Below are positions 33,989 through 42,975 of a stretch of 64,000 nucleotides of DNA, in pieces. The notes under the pieces are model-generated. The model was given only the letters and a program-made list of their open reading frames with translations. It made no database searches and was not told the origin of the DNA. The stretch's first letter is position 1, and each line of letters starts with the position of its first letter. Source of the stretch: CAYMAX01 sp964388595. Lineage in GTDB: Bacteria; Bacteroidota; Bacteroidia; Bacteroidales; UBA932. Both the position numbers and the translations under genes were made by a program. The stretch spans positions 18,694 to 82,693 of the forward strand of contig CAYMAX010000002.1 of the NCBI GenBank assembly GCA_964388595.1, read 5' to 3'.

Positions 33989-34732
33989 TTAATCTTTAAA
34001 TTTGGCTGATAAATATTCTCTGTTGAGTGTAGCTATGTTGGAGACTGAAATCCCTTTGGGACAAGCCATTTGGCAAGACCTGGTGTTGGTACAGGAACCA
34101 AAACCGAGTTCATCCATCTTGGCAACCATCATTTTAGCTCTCCTTGCACCTTCTATTTTACCCTGAGGGAGAAGGGCCAACGAGCTGACACGTGAAGCTA
34201 CAAAAAGCATTGCAGAACCATTTTTGCAGGAAGCGACACAAGCACCGCAACCGATACATGAAGCAGCTTCCATGCTTGCATCAGATTTTTCTTTGGGAAT
34301 GGGAATAGCATTAGCTTCGGGTGCCGCACCTGTATTAACTGATATGAAACCACCGGCCTGAAGTATCTGGTCGAAAGCATGACGATTGACCACTAAATCT
34401 CGAATGACAGGAAAAGCAGCACTTCTCCATGGTTCTATTACGATAGTATCTCCATCTTTGAATTTTCGCATGTAAAGTTGGCAGGTAGTGGTTTTGGAAT
34501 CGGGTCCATGAGCACAACCATTGATATATAGAGAACATGTGCCACATATTCCCTCTCTGCAATCGTGGTCAAAAGCAACCGGCACATTACCTTCTATGAT
34601 AAGTTGTCTGTTGAGCAGGTCCAACATCTCGAAAAAAGAGAGGTCGGGAGAGATATTATCGATAAGATAGGTCTCGAAATGTCCTTTAGTTCTGGCGTCT
34701 TTCTGTCGCCATATCTTAAGCTTGAATTTCAT
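33989..34732 (-). CDS. frdB: Succinate dehydrogenase/fumarate reductase iron-sulfur subunit
   Basis: 247 residues. The 2Fe-2S ligands are in CREGICGTCSLYINGCAHG with a later cysteine in TTTCQLYM; the bacterial-type ferredoxin clusters are CIGCGACVASC and CTNTRSCQMACPKGIS. It carries electrons between the flavoprotein and the quinone site in the membrane subunit. In Bacteroidales the complex mainly reduces fumarate as terminal electron acceptor. The gene follows frdA after 3 bases. Confidence 0.93.
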   Translation of the reverse strand: MKFKLKIWRQKDARTKGHFETYLIDNISPDLSFFEMLDLLNRQLIIEGNVPVAFDHDCREGICGTCSLYINGCAHGPDSKTTTCQLYMRKFKDGDTIVIEPWRSAAFPVIRDLVVNRHAFDQILQAGGFISVNTGAAPEANAIPIPKEKSDASMEAASCIGCGACVASCKNGSAMLFVASRVSSLALLPQGKIEGARRAKMMVAKMDELGFGSCTNTRSCQMACPKGISVSNIATLNREYLSAKFKD

Positions 34733-34735
34733 ACT

Positions 34736-36679
34736 CTAATACTTATAATTGCGAGGAATTATCGGTGTATTCTCGAAAGAAAGGGGTTCTTTGTGCAGCT
34801 GCGGTTCTGCACCATCTCTGTATTCCCAAGCACCTACATACATAAAATGTTGGTCGTCACGAAGCGTTTCACCCTGCTCTGTCTGCATCTCAGTACGGAA
34901 ATGCCCTCCGCAGGACTCTTTGCGATGGAGTGCATCACGGGCCATAAGTTCTCCAATATCGAAGAAATCTGCAACTCTGAGTGCTTTTTCTATTTCCTGA
35001 TTGAATTCATTATTGCTTCCGGGGACTAAAACATCTCGATAAAATTCTTCGCGGAGAACCATAATATCATCGATGGCTTTTTTCAAACCATTTTCATCTC
35101 TTGATATCCCAACATATTTCCACATTATATCTCCGAGTTTTTTGTGGAAATAATCGACCGGATGTGTGCCGTGTATAGAAAAAATACGAGCGATTTTGTC
35201 GGATATACCATCTTGCGCCTCTTTAAAAGCAATATTAGAAATATCAGTGCAAGATTGATGAATTATTCCTGCCAAATAATCTCCGATAGTGTAGGGAAGA
35301 ATGAAATATCCGTCTGCCAAACCCTGCATAAGCGCCGAGGCACCGAGACGGTTGCCACCATGATCACTGAAGTTGGCTTCGCCTATCGCAAAAAGTCCTG
35401 GAATGTTGGTTTGCAGTTCATAATCAACCCACAATCCCCCCATAGTATAATGTACTGCAGGATATATCATCATAGGATCTTTGTAAGGATTATCACCTGT
35501 CATCTTTTCATACATAGAGAAAAGATTGCCATATCTTTCATCCATGACATCTCTTCCATACTCTTGCAAAGCTGCTGTCAGGTCCAAAAACACAGCATTC
35601 CCTGTGCTATTGACACCATACCCCGCATCGCAACGCTCCTTAATGGCTCTGGAAGCTACATCTCGAGGCACAAGGTTGCCATAAGAGGGATATTTATTTT
35701 CAAGGAAGTAGTCACGCTCCTGTTCCGGAATGGCTGAAGCTTTAATGAGATGACTGCGAAGTTGCCCGACCACCTCGAGTGATTTGGGAACCCAGATGCG
35801 TCCGTCGTTGCGAAGGGACTCGCTCATAAGAGTAAGCTTCGATTGATGTTCACTATGAATGGGAATGCAGGTAGGGTGAATCTGTGTAAAACAAGGATTT
35901 GCAAAAAAAGCACCTTTTAAGTAACACTGCCACACTGCGGAGCCATTGCAGTTCATCGCATTGGTAGATAGATGATAGACATTTGAGTAGCCTCCGGTCG
36001 CAATTACCACAGCGTGTGCACCATAACGTTCTATCTCCCCTGTGATGAGGTTGCGCGCTACAATACCTCTCGCCACTCCGTCTATCAATACCAAATCCAA
36101 CATTTCGCGTCTCGGATAGCACTTCACCGAACCTGCTGCTATCTGACGGTTGAGAGCAGAATATGCCCCTATCAGCAACTGTTGTCCAGTCTGCCCTTTG
36201 GCATAAAAAGTACGGCTTACCTGCGCTCCGCCAAAAGAACGATTTTCTAATAGTCCGCCATAATCACGGGCAAAAGGAACACCTTGAGCAACACACTGGT
36301 CTATAATCTTATTACTCAACTCACAAAGACGATATACATTGGCTTCTCTGCTTCTATAATCTCCCCCCTTGATGGTATCTGAGAAAAGACGATATACTGA
36401 ATCATTGTCATTGGCCAAATTCTTGGCAGCATTAATACCACCTTGAGCGGCAATCGAATGAGCCCTCCTGGGAGAATCGCCTATACATAAGACTTTCACC
36501 TTATATCCCAACTCGCCCAAAGAAGCAGCTGCAGAAGCACCAGCCAACCCTGTTCCCACCACAATTATCTCCATGTTGCGTTTATTGGCCGGACTGACCA
36601 ACCTCATTTCATTTTTGCATTGGGTCCATTTATCGGCGAGTTTTCCTGATGGAATTTTAGACTTTATCAATTCTTCCAT
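34736..36679 (-). CDS. frdA: Succinate dehydrogenase/fumarate reductase flavoprotein subunit
   Basis: 647 residues. The FAD site is VVGTGLAGASAAASLGELGY with the covalent-attachment region RAHSIAAQGGINAAKN; IHPTCIPIHSEHQSKL and SESLRNDGRIWVP are active-site segments, and HYTMGGLWVDYELQTNIPGL closes the domain. It reduces fumarate (or oxidises succinate). The usual membrane subunit frdC/sdhC that precedes this gene in Bacteroidota is absent here: upstream is the divergent xanthine-dehydrogenase promoter after 71 bases. Confidence 0.93.
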   Translation of the reverse strand: MEELIKSKIPSGKLADKWTQCKNEMRLVSPANKRNMEIIVVGTGLAGASAAASLGELGYKVKVLCIGDSPRRAHSIAAQGGINAAKNLANDNDSVYRLFSDTIKGGDYRSREANVYRLCELSNKIIDQCVAQGVPFARDYGGLLENRSFGGAQVSRTFYAKGQTGQQLLIGAYSALNRQIAAGSVKCYPRREMLDLVLIDGVARGIVARNLITGEIERYGAHAVVIATGGYSNVYHLSTNAMNCNGSAVWQCYLKGAFFANPCFTQIHPTCIPIHSEHQSKLTLMSESLRNDGRIWVPKSLEVVGQLRSHLIKASAIPEQERDYFLENKYPSYGNLVPRDVASRAIKERCDAGYGVNSTGNAVFLDLTAALQEYGRDVMDERYGNLFSMYEKMTGDNPYKDPMMIYPAVHYTMGGLWVDYELQTNIPGLFAIGEANFSDHGGNRLGASALMQGLADGYFILPYTIGDYLAGIIHQSCTDISNIAFKEAQDGISDKIARIFSIHGTHPVDYFHKKLGDIMWKYVGISRDENGLKKAIDDIMVLREEFYRDVLVPGSNNEFNQEIEKALRVADFFDIGELMARDALHRKESCGGHFRTEMQTEQGETLRDDQHFMYVGAWEYRDGAEPQLHKEPLSFENTPIIPRNYKY

Positions 36680-36701
36680 AATGCTGCAATTTTAGTTACT
36701 T

Positions 36702-36733
36702 TTTGCCATTTAAACAACCTTTTACTATCTTTA
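36702..36733 (+). promoter_or_regulatory. Promoter of the xanthine dehydrogenase unit
   Basis: -33 TTTG at 36702-36705, a 20-bp spacer and -7 TATCTTTA at 36726-36733 (one mismatch to TAnnTTTG), 17 bases before the ATG at 36751. Confidence 0.6.
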
Positions 36734-36750
36734 CAAACAAAATTGAGACT

Positions 36751-38211
36751 ATGTCTTCTATTCTGTTTTATCTTAATTTTGAGAGACGGGAAATCTTTTT
36801 TGACAATCATTCTGATATTACCCCTTTATGGTCTGTCCTTAAATATTTAAGGGAGAAAGAGCATCTTATGGGGACCAAAGAAGGTTGTGGTGTAGGCGAT
36901 TGTGGCGCATGTACGGTCTGCTTGGCCGAACAAGATAATTACTCACTCAAAAATAGTCTCTTCTCCGAAATCAATCCCTACTCCATCAATTTCTACGCAG
37001 TAAATTCGTGTCTGATGCCCATTGCAATGCTCAACGGAAAGCACTTATTTACCATAGAGGGCATTTCTTCAAGAAGCAGGCTTCACCCCGTACAGGAGGC
37101 TCTGATGAAGGGGAGGGGCACTCAATGCGGATTTTGTTCCCCCGGAATGATAATGTCTGCATACGCACATTATCGCAATGGCAGACCTTTTACAAGGGAA
37201 GAAATCAATAAAACTCTCTCCGGCAATCTGTGCAGATGCACAGGCTATGAGAGCATCTTGAAATCAATGATGAGCTTGCAAGATGTGGCCAGGGTTGATG
37301 AGCCGGACCCGGTTTTTGACAAAGAACTTGTGGAGGCAGGTCTGCACACTTTTGAATATCTTGGTACTGATTTCCGGTATTATAAATTCCCCACCCTGAA
37401 AGAGTTTTTGTCATTCAAAGAGACCCATCCCGAAGCATATATCGTGTCAGGTGCCACTGATTTTGCCATTATGCTCCATAAGAGCGGGAAAATTCCTTCA
37501 CTGATTGTCGATATTTCCGATTTAAAAGAATTGAAAGGGTGCGAAGAATTTAAAGGTTACTTTTATATCGGAGGAAACACCTCCATTGAGAATTTCAGGT
37601 CTATTATCAGCACCTCGTATCCCGCTGCCGACAAGTACCTCTCAAGCTTCGCTTCACTTCAGATACGCAATAAGGGAACAATAGCAGGAAGTATCTCCGG
37701 GTCATCTCCTGTTGGAGATATTATGCCTTTGCTACTCGCTCTTGATGCAGAGCTTGTGCTTGTGAAGGCAGATGAAAAAAGAAATGTTGAGGCGGCATCG
37801 TTTATTACCTCTTATCGCAAAAACGTGATGCAGAGCGATGAGATAATCGGGGCAGTTATCATTCCCAAACCATCCAAAAGCAGCTTTCTGTTCTGTCATA
37901 AGCAGTCCAAAAGAAAAGATATGGATATTGCTACGATGACCTGTTGTATCTATTTCGAAACTGTCAATCAGAAAATTTCTAAGATCTATACAGGATTCGG
38001 TGGGATGTCTTCCATTCCCACAAATTCTTGCTCTGCTGAAGAATTTCTTATGGGCAAAGAGATAAAAAAAGAGATTTTTGTGAAGGCAGGGGCTATTGCT
38101 AAAAAAGATTTCAAACCGATATCTGATGTCCGCGGTTCAGAAGAATTCCGCTCTGCTTTAGTGGAAAATTTATTTCTAAAATGTTATTTGGATTATGAAT
38201 CAGGCAGATAG
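36751..38211 (+). CDS. Xanthine dehydrogenase small subunit (2Fe-2S and FAD domains)
   Basis: 486 residues from the ATG at 36751 (MSSILFYLNFERREI). An upstream TTG at 36703 would overlap the promoter and is rejected. N-terminal ferredoxin-like 2Fe-2S domain with EGCGVGDCGACTVC, second 2Fe-2S helical domain with GFCSPGMIMS and NLCRCTGYESI, then the FAD-binding domain (SGATDFAIMLHK, IGGNTSIENF, IRNKGTIAGSISGSSPVGD). It pairs with the molybdopterin subunit that starts 17 bases before its stop. It oxidises hypoxanthine/xanthine or a related heterocycle. No XdhC chaperone or purine permease is nearby. Confidence 0.9.
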   Translation: MSSILFYLNFERREIFFDNHSDITPLWSVLKYLREKEHLMGTKEGCGVGDCGACTVCLAEQDNYSLKNSLFSEINPYSINFYAVNSCLMPIAMLNGKHLFTIEGISSRSRLHPVQEALMKGRGTQCGFCSPGMIMSAYAHYRNGRPFTREEINKTLSGNLCRCTGYESILKSMMSLQDVARVDEPDPVFDKELVEAGLHTFEYLGTDFRYYKFPTLKEFLSFKETHPEAYIVSGATDFAIMLHKSGKIPSLIVDISDLKELKGCEEFKGYFYIGGNTSIENFRSIISTSYPAADKYLSSFASLQIRNKGTIAGSISGSSPVGDIMPLLLALDAELVLVKADEKRNVEAASFITSYRKNVMQSDEIIGAVIIPKPSKSSFLFCHKQSKRKDMDIATMTCCIYFETVNQKISKIYTGFGGMSSIPTNSCSAEEFLMGKEIKKEIFVKAGAIAKKDFKPISDVRGSEEFRSALVENLFLKCYLDYESGR

Positions 38212-40396
38212 AAGGATATACGACCATATAGTCGGCAAGACTGAATATATCGATGACGTCGCAATGTCGGGCAATTTTGCCTACGGATATCTATTGTACA
38301 GTCCACACGCACATGCTAAAATCCTCTCTATTGACACATCTGCTGCCAAAAAATTGAAAGGTGTATTTGCCGTTCTCACCCACGAAGATGTTCCCGGTGT
38401 CAATAATATGGGCTCTGTGTTACAAGACGAACCTGTTTTATCTGACGGCACTTGCCAATGTGTTGGACAAGCCATTGCTTTGATAGCTGCCACAGACAGA
38501 GCTACTGCCGAAAAAGCAAAAAGCCTCATTAAGATAAAATACAAAGTACTTCGCCCCATACTGGATGTTCAAGAATCTTTTCACAAAGGCAATTATCCGT
38601 TCAATCCATACCATTTGGTGAAAGGGGATATCAAAAAATCATTCAGAAAATCGGACCACATAGTGGAAGGAGAGATGGAAATAGGAGGTCAGGAGCATTT
38701 CTATCTTGAGACCCAGGGAGCTGTATCATATCTTCTTGCAGACCAATCATACAAAATAATCGCCTCCTCCCAAAATCCATCTGAGATACAACTTCATATC
38801 TCAAGATGCCTGGGTATCGACTGTTCTCAAGTGGAAGTGGTCACTTCTCACCTCGGCGGAGGATTCGGAGGCAAAGAGACACAGGGTGCCTGGTGCGCAA
38901 TTTGGGCAGCACTCCTATCATATCACACGGGGAAAAATATCAAATTCGTCCTCTCAAGGGATGAAGATATGGTCATCACAGGTAAACGACATCCCGTGAA
39001 AGTCAAATACAAAGTAGGGTTTTCAGACCAAGGCAAAATACTCGCCTACAAAGCACGCTTCCTGTTCAATATGGGATATTGCGCAGACCTGACACAGTCG
39101 ATTATGGAGAGATGTCTGCTCCATAGTGAAAATGCCTATTACATTCCCTCTATGGAGGTAGAAATATATCCCTGCAGGACCAATACTCCATCCAATTGTG
39201 CTTTCAGGGGCTTTGGAGCCCCTCAAGGAGTAGTGGTGATAGAAAATATCATGGATATTATTGCCCATACATTACATAGAGATCCCCTAATAGTGAGAAG
39301 AGACAATTTTTATGGTATCAGACGAAGAAATATCACCCCTTATGGCAAGAAAGTGAGTGACAATTCTCTTCCTGACATCTATAAAAAGCTCGTGAAAAGT
39401 TCTGATTACAAGGAACGAGTCAGAGAGGTCAAACGTTTCAACTCCAAAAATAAATTCAAGAAAAGAGGAATAGCGGGAGTCCCTGTCAAGTTTGGGATTT
39501 CTTTCACTACATCATTTCTCAATCAGGGGTCTGCGCTTGTCAATCTCTACAGAGACGGCTCCATGATAATTCATCAGGGAGGGGTAGAGATGGGGCAGGG
39601 CCTTTATGATAAGATGATGCTTACGGCATCTCGCATGATGAATATTCCGGAGGAAAAAATACGCATTTACAATACAGATACCTCAGTCATTCCCAATACT
39701 TCTGCCACTGCGGCATCTACAGGCTCCGATATCAATGGGCAGGCTGTCATCAAAGCTATTCGCTCTCTCAAAAAGAGAATTGACACCTTTGCCAAGACCT
39801 TGCCTCCCGATACCCCATTTGAAGAGGTACTCAAGAAAGCATATATGGCCCAAATCAATCTTGGAGAGAAAGCATACTATAAAACTCCGGGCGTCTATTT
39901 CAATAAAACCTCTTGCAAAGGGAATCCATTCCTCTATTATGTGTTTGGACTGGGGATTTCAGAAGTGGAAGTGGACCTGTTGACAGGCGATACTGCCATC
40001 ATTCGCACAGACATTCTCAACGACACCGGCATTTCTCTAGATAAGTCGATAGATAAGGGACAGATAGAGGGAGCTTTCATCCAGTGCGTCGGCTGGTTGA
40101 CGATGGAAGAACTTATCAGTGACCCACAGGGACACCCTCTTACCTGCAACCCTGACCTGTATAAAATCCCGGGTATTGCAGATGTACCAAAGGTTTTCAA
40201 TGTCGGATTATATGAAGATAATAAATTCAATAACGGAGTTTTAGGCAGCAGGGCCATCGGAGAACCGCCATTCTTGTATGGCATATCTGTAGTTAGTGCC
40301 ATCAACAACGCCATATACTCCGCTACTCATACTATTTCCACAGATATTAAATTACCTGCCACCAAAGAGTCTATTTTTAAAAAATTACATAAATAA
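38195..40396 (+). CDS. Xanthine dehydrogenase large subunit (molybdopterin-binding)
   Basis: 733 residues. GKTEYIDDVAMSGNFAYGYL at the N-terminus, EIGGQEHFYLETQGAVSYL, the cofactor loop HLGGGFGGKETQGAWCA, NCAFRGFGAPQG and the C-terminal GEPPFLYGISVVSAINNA, whose glutamate corresponds to the base in xanthine oxidases. With the small subunit it makes a split XDH as in Rhodobacter. Fusion is absent: the two frames overlap by 17 bases. Substrate by homology; nicotinate or aldehyde as alternatives cannot be excluded. Confidence 0.9.
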   Translation: MNQADRRIYDHIVGKTEYIDDVAMSGNFAYGYLLYSPHAHAKILSIDTSAAKKLKGVFAVLTHEDVPGVNNMGSVLQDEPVLSDGTCQCVGQAIALIAATDRATAEKAKSLIKIKYKVLRPILDVQESFHKGNYPFNPYHLVKGDIKKSFRKSDHIVEGEMEIGGQEHFYLETQGAVSYLLADQSYKIIASSQNPSEIQLHISRCLGIDCSQVEVVTSHLGGGFGGKETQGAWCAIWAALLSYHTGKNIKFVLSRDEDMVITGKRHPVKVKYKVGFSDQGKILAYKARFLFNMGYCADLTQSIMERCLLHSENAYYIPSMEVEIYPCRTNTPSNCAFRGFGAPQGVVVIENIMDIIAHTLHRDPLIVRRDNFYGIRRRNITPYGKKVSDNSLPDIYKKLVKSSDYKERVREVKRFNSKNKFKKRGIAGVPVKFGISFTTSFLNQGSALVNLYRDGSMIIHQGGVEMGQGLYDKMMLTASRMMNIPEEKIRIYNTDTSVIPNTSATAASTGSDINGQAVIKAIRSLKKRIDTFAKTLPPDTPFEEVLKKAYMAQINLGEKAYYKTPGVYFNKTSCKGNPFLYYVFGLGISEVEVDLLTGDTAIIRTDILNDTGISLDKSIDKGQIEGAFIQCVGWLTMEELISDPQGHPLTCNPDLYKIPGIADVPKVFNVGLYEDNKFNNGVLGSRAIGEPPFLYGISVVSAINNAIYSATHTISTDIKLPATKESIFKKLHK

Positions 40397-40398
40397 TT

Positions 40399-42030
40399 AT
40401 GAAAAAAGTATTTGCTTCCCTCTTCTTTATTCTTTTATTTCTCTCGGTATCGGGACAGGAAATGGTCAAATATGACAGGGTGGGCCTCTCTCCCATCTAT
40501 ATTTCTTATCACGATTCCCTGACATCGATTGTTAAAAACTACTATTCCAACATCGCTTATGATGCGAGATATGATATGAATAATATCCCCACCAAGAGCA
40601 TTCCGATGAATATGTCGAGATATATCATCGAGTACAAGAAGGATTCTGAAGGCAAAATGGTGGCCAATTACAATCTGCGCGACATATCTGAGAATATTAC
40701 TTCCTATCTCAATGACCATAATGTCGGTCTTGAGATTATCTCTACCATTTTCAATCGCAAGTCCGATGGTCGGATGGACTTATTATTGCTTCATCATCGC
40801 GGTCAGTACAGCTCCACAGATGAGGATTATCTCAAAAGTATCTCGACCAAAAGAGGGGCAGATGCTCTGAAAGACACCGGAGAAAACCTCATAGACAAAA
40901 GCTATATCGTCGTATTTGATAATCTCAATCTTCGATATGAAAAGGGGAAACCCAATGCAGAGGGGAAGAGAACTGACTACTATAAAGGGAGTATAATCAC
41001 TTATCTCTATAAGATAGTTTGGAGTGAAGAATTGCTAAATCAGGTGTGGGATTGCTGGATCGACGAAAACACTCCCAAAGGGGAAATAGCAGCCAAAAAA
41101 GCAGCTTTTGAAAAGATTCAGATTCCCATCCGGCTTGTCTATAAATATACCAACAATTCTCTCTCTGTGACTTCTGACCCCAAACGCCCCACCGAAGAGA
41201 AAATGGGCAACCTTGAGGTAGGAAACAATAAAGTCGGTCGTTACAACACCATTCTGAATGATGGCAACAACAATAGTTTCAATTCTTTAGAAGGCAATGT
41301 ATCCGACCTCTCTCTCAAAACCACTATCTTCGACATCAGACCTATACGAGCCAAGATAGGCTCCAAAGAGGGTGTCAACACCGACTACGCATTCTATGTC
41401 TATGAAGATGTCCTTAACGCAGATAATACCATCTCGCAAAAAAGAAAAGGGCTGGTCAAGGCTACTAATAATATATCTGACAATGACAGAATCACCACCG
41501 GAGATTTTGCCCCCACCGAATTTTATCAATACGCCGGAAAAAGTCTCGTCCCGGGGATGTCTATGATAGAGAAAAAAATCATCGGTCTGTCTCTCACCAT
41601 AGGATACGCAGGTTTTTATCACAAAACCAACGGATTGGATAACTCTTTCTGTGTAGGTCTCGAATTTGATGGCTATGGTGGACGTTACGCTCAGTGGATG
41701 GTAGCTGCCGATTTCACTATGAGAAAGGATGTATATAATTTCGGAGTGAATTTGGGATATGGATTCAGAATGAATAATTTTCAACTCTATCCCATAGTGG
41801 GTATATATGGAGATATGCTCAAAAAAGATGCAGATCTGCAAGAAAATGGTCTCGGGTGGTTGGGCAAATTGGGTCTGAGAGCTAATATCAATATTTATTA
41901 CCCGGTACAATTATTCGTACAGGGTGGATATAATATGTTTCTCTTCGGTAACGACACATATAAAAATCACAATGGTGGCAAATCGGGCCAGGGTATTTAT
42001 TTTGGCACAGGTCTGAGATTCTGCTTCTGA
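40399..42030 (+). CDS. Secreted protein, probable outer-membrane barrel C-terminus, unknown function
   Basis: 543 residues with a signal peptide (cleavage near LSVSGQ). No family is recognised. From about residue 390 the chain alternates hydrophobic and polar residues with many aromatic ends (IIGLSLTIGYAGFYHKT, AQWMVAADFTMRK, YNFGVNLGYGFRM, GIYFGTGLRFCF) and ends in phenylalanine, typical of an 8- to 10-stranded outer-membrane beta barrel. The N-terminal 350 residues are soluble. It starts 2 bases after xdh, so it may be co-transcribed with a cytoplasmic enzyme, which is odd. Confidence 0.65.
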   Translation: MKKVFASLFFILLFLSVSGQEMVKYDRVGLSPIYISYHDSLTSIVKNYYSNIAYDARYDMNNIPTKSIPMNMSRYIIEYKKDSEGKMVANYNLRDISENITSYLNDHNVGLEIISTIFNRKSDGRMDLLLLHHRGQYSSTDEDYLKSISTKRGADALKDTGENLIDKSYIVVFDNLNLRYEKGKPNAEGKRTDYYKGSIITYLYKIVWSEELLNQVWDCWIDENTPKGEIAAKKAAFEKIQIPIRLVYKYTNNSLSVTSDPKRPTEEKMGNLEVGNNKVGRYNTILNDGNNNSFNSLEGNVSDLSLKTTIFDIRPIRAKIGSKEGVNTDYAFYVYEDVLNADNTISQKRKGLVKATNNISDNDRITTGDFAPTEFYQYAGKSLVPGMSMIEKKIIGLSLTIGYAGFYHKTNGLDNSFCVGLEFDGYGGRYAQWMVAADFTMRKDVYNFGVNLGYGFRMNNFQLYPIVGIYGDMLKKDADLQENGLGWLGKLGLRANINIYYPVQLFVQGGYNMFLFGNDTYKNHNGGKSGQGIYFGTGLRFCF

Positions 42031-42036
42031 TAGGAC

Positions 42037-42975
42037 ATGGTACCTCAGAGACATTTATTAGTTACTATTCACTGTCTGACTTTCAATCAGGAAGCCTTTA
42101 TAGCCGATTGTCTTGAAGGGTTCATCAGGCAGAGAACTTCTTTTGACTTTGAGGCGATAGTACACGATGATGCTTCCACAGATGGGACAGCAGACATCAT
42201 CCGTAGATATGCAGAAAAGTATCCTGAGATTATCAAACCTATCTGCGAGACAGAAAATCAGTATCACAAGTGGAACAACTCCATCCTTCACATTATGGAG
42301 ACATTGCCACGCAATGGCAAATACATAGCTATATGCGAAGGAGATGATTATTGGACCGACCCTTTGAAACTACAGCGACAGGTGGACTTTTTAGAGACAC
42401 ACCCGGATTATGGGATGTGCTTCACACAAGCCCTCTCCATACAGGGAGATAAACAACAGATTATTCCTTTGGAACATATTGCAAAAGATCTCCGCTTCGA
42501 AGATTTAATTATGAATAACCCCATCCCTGCCATGACTGTGGTGTTCGACAACGCTCTGTATTGCAATTACCTTGACACAGTTCTCCCTTCTTCCCATAGG
42601 ACATGGAACACTGCAGATTATCCTATATGGCTATGGTGTTCACTCTACTCAAAAATCAAATTTCTGCCATTTGTCAGTGGCTCTTACAGATTTTTATCGG
42701 GCTCCATCTCCCATCCCGAGGATTATGATAAGGAAATGTATTTCTTGAATTGCAAATTTGATATCAAAAGGGAATACCTTTCCAAAAATTATAAAGGTAA
42801 TGTATCTGATACCCTCATCAGCAAAGTCGAAAATCAATACTATTTTAAACTGTTCAACATCGCATTTAAATATAGCCGCCGACAAGAGGCGTATGATCAC
42901 TATCGACAGATATCCCACAAGCGAATAACCACCCGCTGCAAGTATCTATATTTAAAATTATCAGGTAAAAATTAG
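42037..42975 (+). CDS. Family 2 glycosyltransferase
   Basis: 312 residues. The GT-A fold begins LLVTIHCLTFNQEAFIADCL, with nucleotide-sugar motif EAIVHDDASTDGTADII and the DxD-type site ICEGDDYWTDPLKLQRQ. The C-terminal part (after about 200) is helical and membrane-associated at most peripherally. It adds a sugar in surface-glycan synthesis; donor unknown. Its 3' end overlaps the flippase gene by 4 bases on the opposite strand, so it faces the ruvB-headed glycan cluster rather than joining its transcript. Confidence 0.88.
   Translation: MVPQRHLLVTIHCLTFNQEAFIADCLEGFIRQRTSFDFEAIVHDDASTDGTADIIRRYAEKYPEIIKPICETENQYHKWNNSILHIMETLPRNGKYIAICEGDDYWTDPLKLQRQVDFLETHPDYGMCFTQALSIQGDKQQIIPLEHIAKDLRFEDLIMNNPIPAMTVVFDNALYCNYLDTVLPSSHRTWNTADYPIWLWCSLYSKIKFLPFVSGSYRFLSGSISHPEDYDKEMYFLNCKFDIKREYLSKNYKGNVSDTLISKVENQYYFKLFNIAFKYSRRQEAYDHYRQISHKRITTRCKYLYLKLSGKN

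Noticed and set aside
35144..35737. 197-codon + strand frame opposite frdA
   Set aside because: frdA has complete FAD and active-site motifs; the + frame is its shadow.
36703..36750. TTG start for the xanthine dehydrogenase small subunit
   Set aside because: It overlaps the promoter, and the ATG at 36751 gives the expected ferredoxin-domain start.
41287..41910. 207-codon minus-strand frame opposite the 40399 gene
   Set aside because: Shadow of the + strand gene; no domain, signal peptide or promoter.
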